Shown: piece after piece, positions 5,777 to 7,675 of the stretch
Layout of the letters: each line of letters opens with the position of its first letter
Numbering within the stretch: the first letter of the stretch is position 1
DNA from: Paracoccaceae bacterium
GTDB lineage: Bacteria; Pseudomonadota; Alphaproteobacteria; Rhodobacterales; Rhodobacteraceae
Length of the DNA stretch: 7,675 nt
Assembly (NCBI GenBank): GCA_026982515.1
Contig: JALSGY010000515.1
Location: 1-7,675 of the forward strand
Direction: 5' to 3'
The notes under the pieces: generated by a model
Told to the model about the DNA's origin: nothing
Databases searched by the model: none
What the model saw: the letters and a program-made list of their open reading frames with translations, nothing else
Translations under genes and position numbers: made by a program

Positions 5777-6301
5777 TCATCCGCCCAGCACGGCGGCCAG
5801 GCGCGGGGCGATTTCCGCCTCGGTTCCGGGATAGACGGGCAGGCCGTGGGCGATCCAGCCCGGTCCGGCGGCCGAGCCGGCCATGCCCTCGGCGATGTCC
5901 ACCAGCCCCGGAAAGCCCTGCCGGGCCAGGGTGGTGACCGCATAGCCCGAGCGGGCGCCGGTGCGGCAGATCAGGGCGATCGGTCGCTCGGGGTATTTCT
6001 GGCGCAGTTTCACCAGCGTCTGCACGAAGTTCGGGTCGCGCAGGTTGATGGCCACCGCGCCCTCTCCGATTCCGGTTTCGGCCCATTCGGGCGGGGTGCG
6101 GATATCGACCAGGATGATCTCGCCGGCCAGGGCGGCATCGTGGGCGGCGGGGGCGTCCATGGTCCGGTACTGCGCGGGCTGGGCAAGGGCCGGCGTGGCG
6201 GCAAGCGGGGCAATGGCGGCGGTTGCCGCCGTCCCCGCGGCCAGCTGCAGGACCCGGCGCCTTGTCGGGGGGGAAATCGGGAGGGTGGATCGTGGTCTCA
6301 T
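5777..6301 (-). CDS. Tat-exported single-domain rhodanese-like sulfurtransferase
   Basis: A 174-residue protein. Residues 1-40 are a twin-arginine signal peptide: TRRRVL with R14-R15, an alanine-rich hydrophobic core (21-35) and a PALA cleavage site, giving a mature start near Q41. The rhodanese domain spans about 55-173. It contains LVDIRTPPEWAETG (64-77), the INLRD strand, and the active-site loop C112-R-T-G-A-R-S with the persulfide cysteine. The six-residue loop is the sulfurtransferase rather than Cdc25-phosphatase type. A WIAHGLPVYPG stretch closes the domain. ATG 6301 starts exactly at the signal peptide and has a GGAG upstream; the in-frame ATG at 6385 would add 28 residues ahead of the twin arginines and is unlikely. 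The protein should be folded before export and act in the periplasm, possibly in sulfur or thiol handling. Substrate and partner are unknown. It diverges from pntA. Confidence 0.9.
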   Translation of the reverse strand: MRPRSTLPISPPTRRRVLQLAAGTAATAAIAPLAATPALAQPAQYRTMDAPAAHDAALAGEIILVDIRTPPEWAETGIGEGAVAINLRDPNFVQTLVKLRQKYPERPIALICRTGARSGYAVTTLARQGFPGLVDIAEGMAGSAAGPGWIAHGLPVYPGTEAEIAPRLAAVLGG

Positions 6302-6444
6302 TCGGTCTGCTCCGCGTTGAATTTGCTTTTTTGAATATGATCGGAAAGTAAGCTGTTGCAATGCTTGCCCGGTATTGCAAGACAAGACAAAAGGTCACAC
6401 GGCGCGCGGGCTGCGCGGGACGGACAGACGAAGGAGGAGTGGGC
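6302..6444. promoter_or_regulatory. Divergent promoter region between rhodanese and pntA, with TTGCAA repeats
   Basis: This 143-base gap holds the only clearly AT-rich patch in the window (about 6317-6395) and must serve both divergent genes. A perfect seven-base inverted repeat, TTGCAAT (6356-6362) and ATTGCAA (6374-6380), is spaced by 11 bases. Because TTGCAA is itself palindromic, the two copies also lie 19 bases apart as direct repeats, near two helical turns. TATGAT (6336-6341) resembles a -10 on the plus strand, but no good -35 sits 17 bases before it. On the minus strand TTGCAA (6361-6356) and a TATTCA about 18 bases on are a weak pair. Promoter function is likely from position, but exact elements are unsure. 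Confidence 0.45.
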
Positions 6445-7675
6445 TTGAAGATCGGAACGCCGAAAGAGGTTCATCCGGGCGAGGCGCGGGTTGCCATGAC
6501 GCCCGAAAGTGCCGTGCAGCTGCGCAAGCTCGGCCATGAATGCGTGATCGAGGCCGGTGCGGGCAAGGCCGCGGGTTTTTCGGATGCGGCCTATCGCGAG
6601 GCCGGGGTCGAGGTTGTCAGGGGGGCGGCGGCGCTGTGGAAGGCGGCCGACATCGTGGCCAAGGTGCGCCCGCCGACCGAGACCGAGGCCAGAAGGCTGC
6701 GCAAGGGCCAGACCCTGATCAGCTTTTTCCATCCGGATCAGAACGGGGAGCTGCTGGAGCTGTGCCGCGACAAGGGCGCCAACGTGATTGCCATGGACAT
6801 GGTGCCGCGGATCAGCCGGGCCCAGAAGATGGATGCGCTCAGCTCGATGGCCAACATCGCCGGCTACCGCGCGGTGATCGAGGCGGGCAACAATTTCGGC
6901 CGCTTCTTCACCGGGCAGGTGACCGCTGCCGGCAAGGTGCCGCCGGCGAAGGTGCTGGTGGTGGGCGCCGGCGTGGCCGGGCTGGCCGCGATCGGCACCG
7001 CGGTGAGCCTGGGCGCCATCGTCTATGCCTTCGACGTGCGCCCCGAGGTGGCCGAGCAGATCGAATCGATGGGAGCGGAGTTCGTCTATCTCGATTTCGA
7101 GGACGATCAGGACGGCGCCGAGACGGGCGGCTATGCCAAACCCTCCAGCCCCGAGTTCCTGGCCAAGCAGCTGGAGAAATTCCGCGAGATGGCCCCCGAG
7201 ATGGATATCGTCATCACCACCGCGCTGATCCCCGGCCGGCCCGCGCCGAAGCTGTGGACGGCCGACATGGTGGAGATGATGAAGCCGGGCTCGGTGATCG
7301 TCGATCTGGCCGCCGAGCGCGGCGGCAACTGCGAGCTGACCAGCCCGGACGAGAAGATCGTCACCAAAAACGGCGTGACGATCATCGGCTATACCGATTT
7401 TCCCTCGCGCATGGCGGCGCAGAGCTCGACGCTTTACGCCAACAACATCCGTCACATGCTGGCCGACCTGACCCCGGAGAAGGACGGGCAGATCGTGCAT
7501 GACATGGAGGATGACGTGATCCGCTCTGCCACGGTGACCTACCAGGGCGAGATCACCTGGCCGCCGCCGCCGCCGAAGGTGAAGGCGATTGCCTCGAAGA
7601 AGCCGCCGAAGGCCGAAGCCAGGGAGCTGACCCCGGAAGAGCGCCGGGCGCAGGAGATCGCCGCATTCCGGGCCC
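6445..7675 (+). CDS. pntA: Proton-translocating NAD(P)+ transhydrogenase subunit alpha (3'-truncated by window edge)
   Basis: The alpha subunit of the membrane transhydrogenase couples hydride transfer from NADH to NADP+ with proton entry. The 410 residues visible cover the NAD(H)-binding domain I: TPKEVHPGEARVAMTP (5-20), RISRAQKMDALSSMANIAG (122-140, the RQD-loop region), GAGVAG (174-179) with D197 ending the second strand, the mobile-loop GGYAK with Y230, and ALIPGRPAPKL. A proline/lysine-rich linker (about 373-395, beginning with five prolines) follows. Any fused membrane segments lie beyond the edge, so whether alpha is fused as in E. coli or split into PntAA/PntAB cannot be seen. The start is TTG 6445, seven bases after a strong AAGGAGG (6431-6437); it gives the family's usual N-terminus (M-K-I-G-x-P-K-E). 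The in-frame GTG 6439 is too close to the Shine-Dalgarno. pntB is expected downstream. Confidence 0.95.
   Translation, partial: MKIGTPKEVHPGEARVAMTPESAVQLRKLGHECVIEAGAGKAAGFSDAAYREAGVEVVRGAAALWKAADIVAKVRPPTETEARRLRKGQTLISFFHPDQNGELLELCRDKGANVIAMDMVPRISRAQKMDALSSMANIAGYRAVIEAGNNFGRFFTGQVTAAGKVPPAKVLVVGAGVAGLAAIGTAVSLGAIVYAFDVRPEVAEQIESMGAEFVYLDFEDDQDGAETGGYAKPSSPEFLAKQLEKFREMAPEMDIVITTALIPGRPAPKLWTADMVEMMKPGSVIVDLAAERGGNCELTSPDEKIVTKNGVTIIGYTDFPSRMAAQSSTLYANNIRHMLADLTPEKDGQIVHDMEDDVIRSATVTYQGEITWPPPPPKVKAIASKKPPKAEARELTPEERRAQEIAAFRA

Noticed and set aside
6302..6385. Earlier rhodanese start at ATG 6385
   Set aside because: It would bury the Tat signal about 40 residues from the N-terminus and translate the AT-rich intergenic region.
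6298..7500. Long minus-strand open frame of 400 codons opposite pntA
   Set aside because: Histidine/glycine/arginine-rich shadow with no recognisable domain; pntA on the plus strand is unmistakable. It would also overlap the AT-rich promoter region.

Overview
The window reads as a stretch of chromosome from a high-GC alphaproteobacterium, most likely Rhodobacterales or a relative. That assignment is inference from the strong G+C bias at third codon positions, the gene repertoire (malate synthase G with GlcG, kynureninase, proton-pumping transhydrogenase) and the look of the proteins. No 16S or other marker gene is present. Gene density is high. No gap exceeds about 155 bases, and I see no tRNA, rRNA, CRISPR array, insertion sequence or phage gene.

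Layout. Left block, plus strand: the 3' part of malate synthase G (glcB, cut by the window edge), a GlcG/HbpS-family protein, a class I glutamine-amidotransferase-type hydrolase of the gamma-glutamyl-GABA hydrolase family, and a small membrane-anchored or exported monohaem cytochrome c. The cytochrome is preceded by a near-canonical CueR-type (MerR family) copper-responsive promoter at 2624-2654. Middle block, minus strand: a two-gene unit running from a short-chain dehydrogenase (start 5127) into kynureninase (start 4353), separated by 9 bases. Right block: a small isoprenylcysteine methyltransferase-like membrane protein (plus), a Tat-exported single-domain rhodanese (minus), and, divergent from it, the transhydrogenase alpha subunit pntA (plus). 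pntA starts at TTG and runs off the right edge.

How the genes relate. glcB-glcG is the familiar glycolate/glyoxylate pairing: malate synthase condenses glyoxylate with acetyl-CoA. The SDR-kynU pair points to tryptophan/kynurenine catabolism, with the other pathway genes not in view. The remaining genes look like single transcription units. The most interesting signal is the CueR-type promoter driving a lone cytochrome c rich in extra histidines, which suggests a copper-induced periplasmic haem protein. Several inverted repeats in the intergenic regions are recorded with low confidence.
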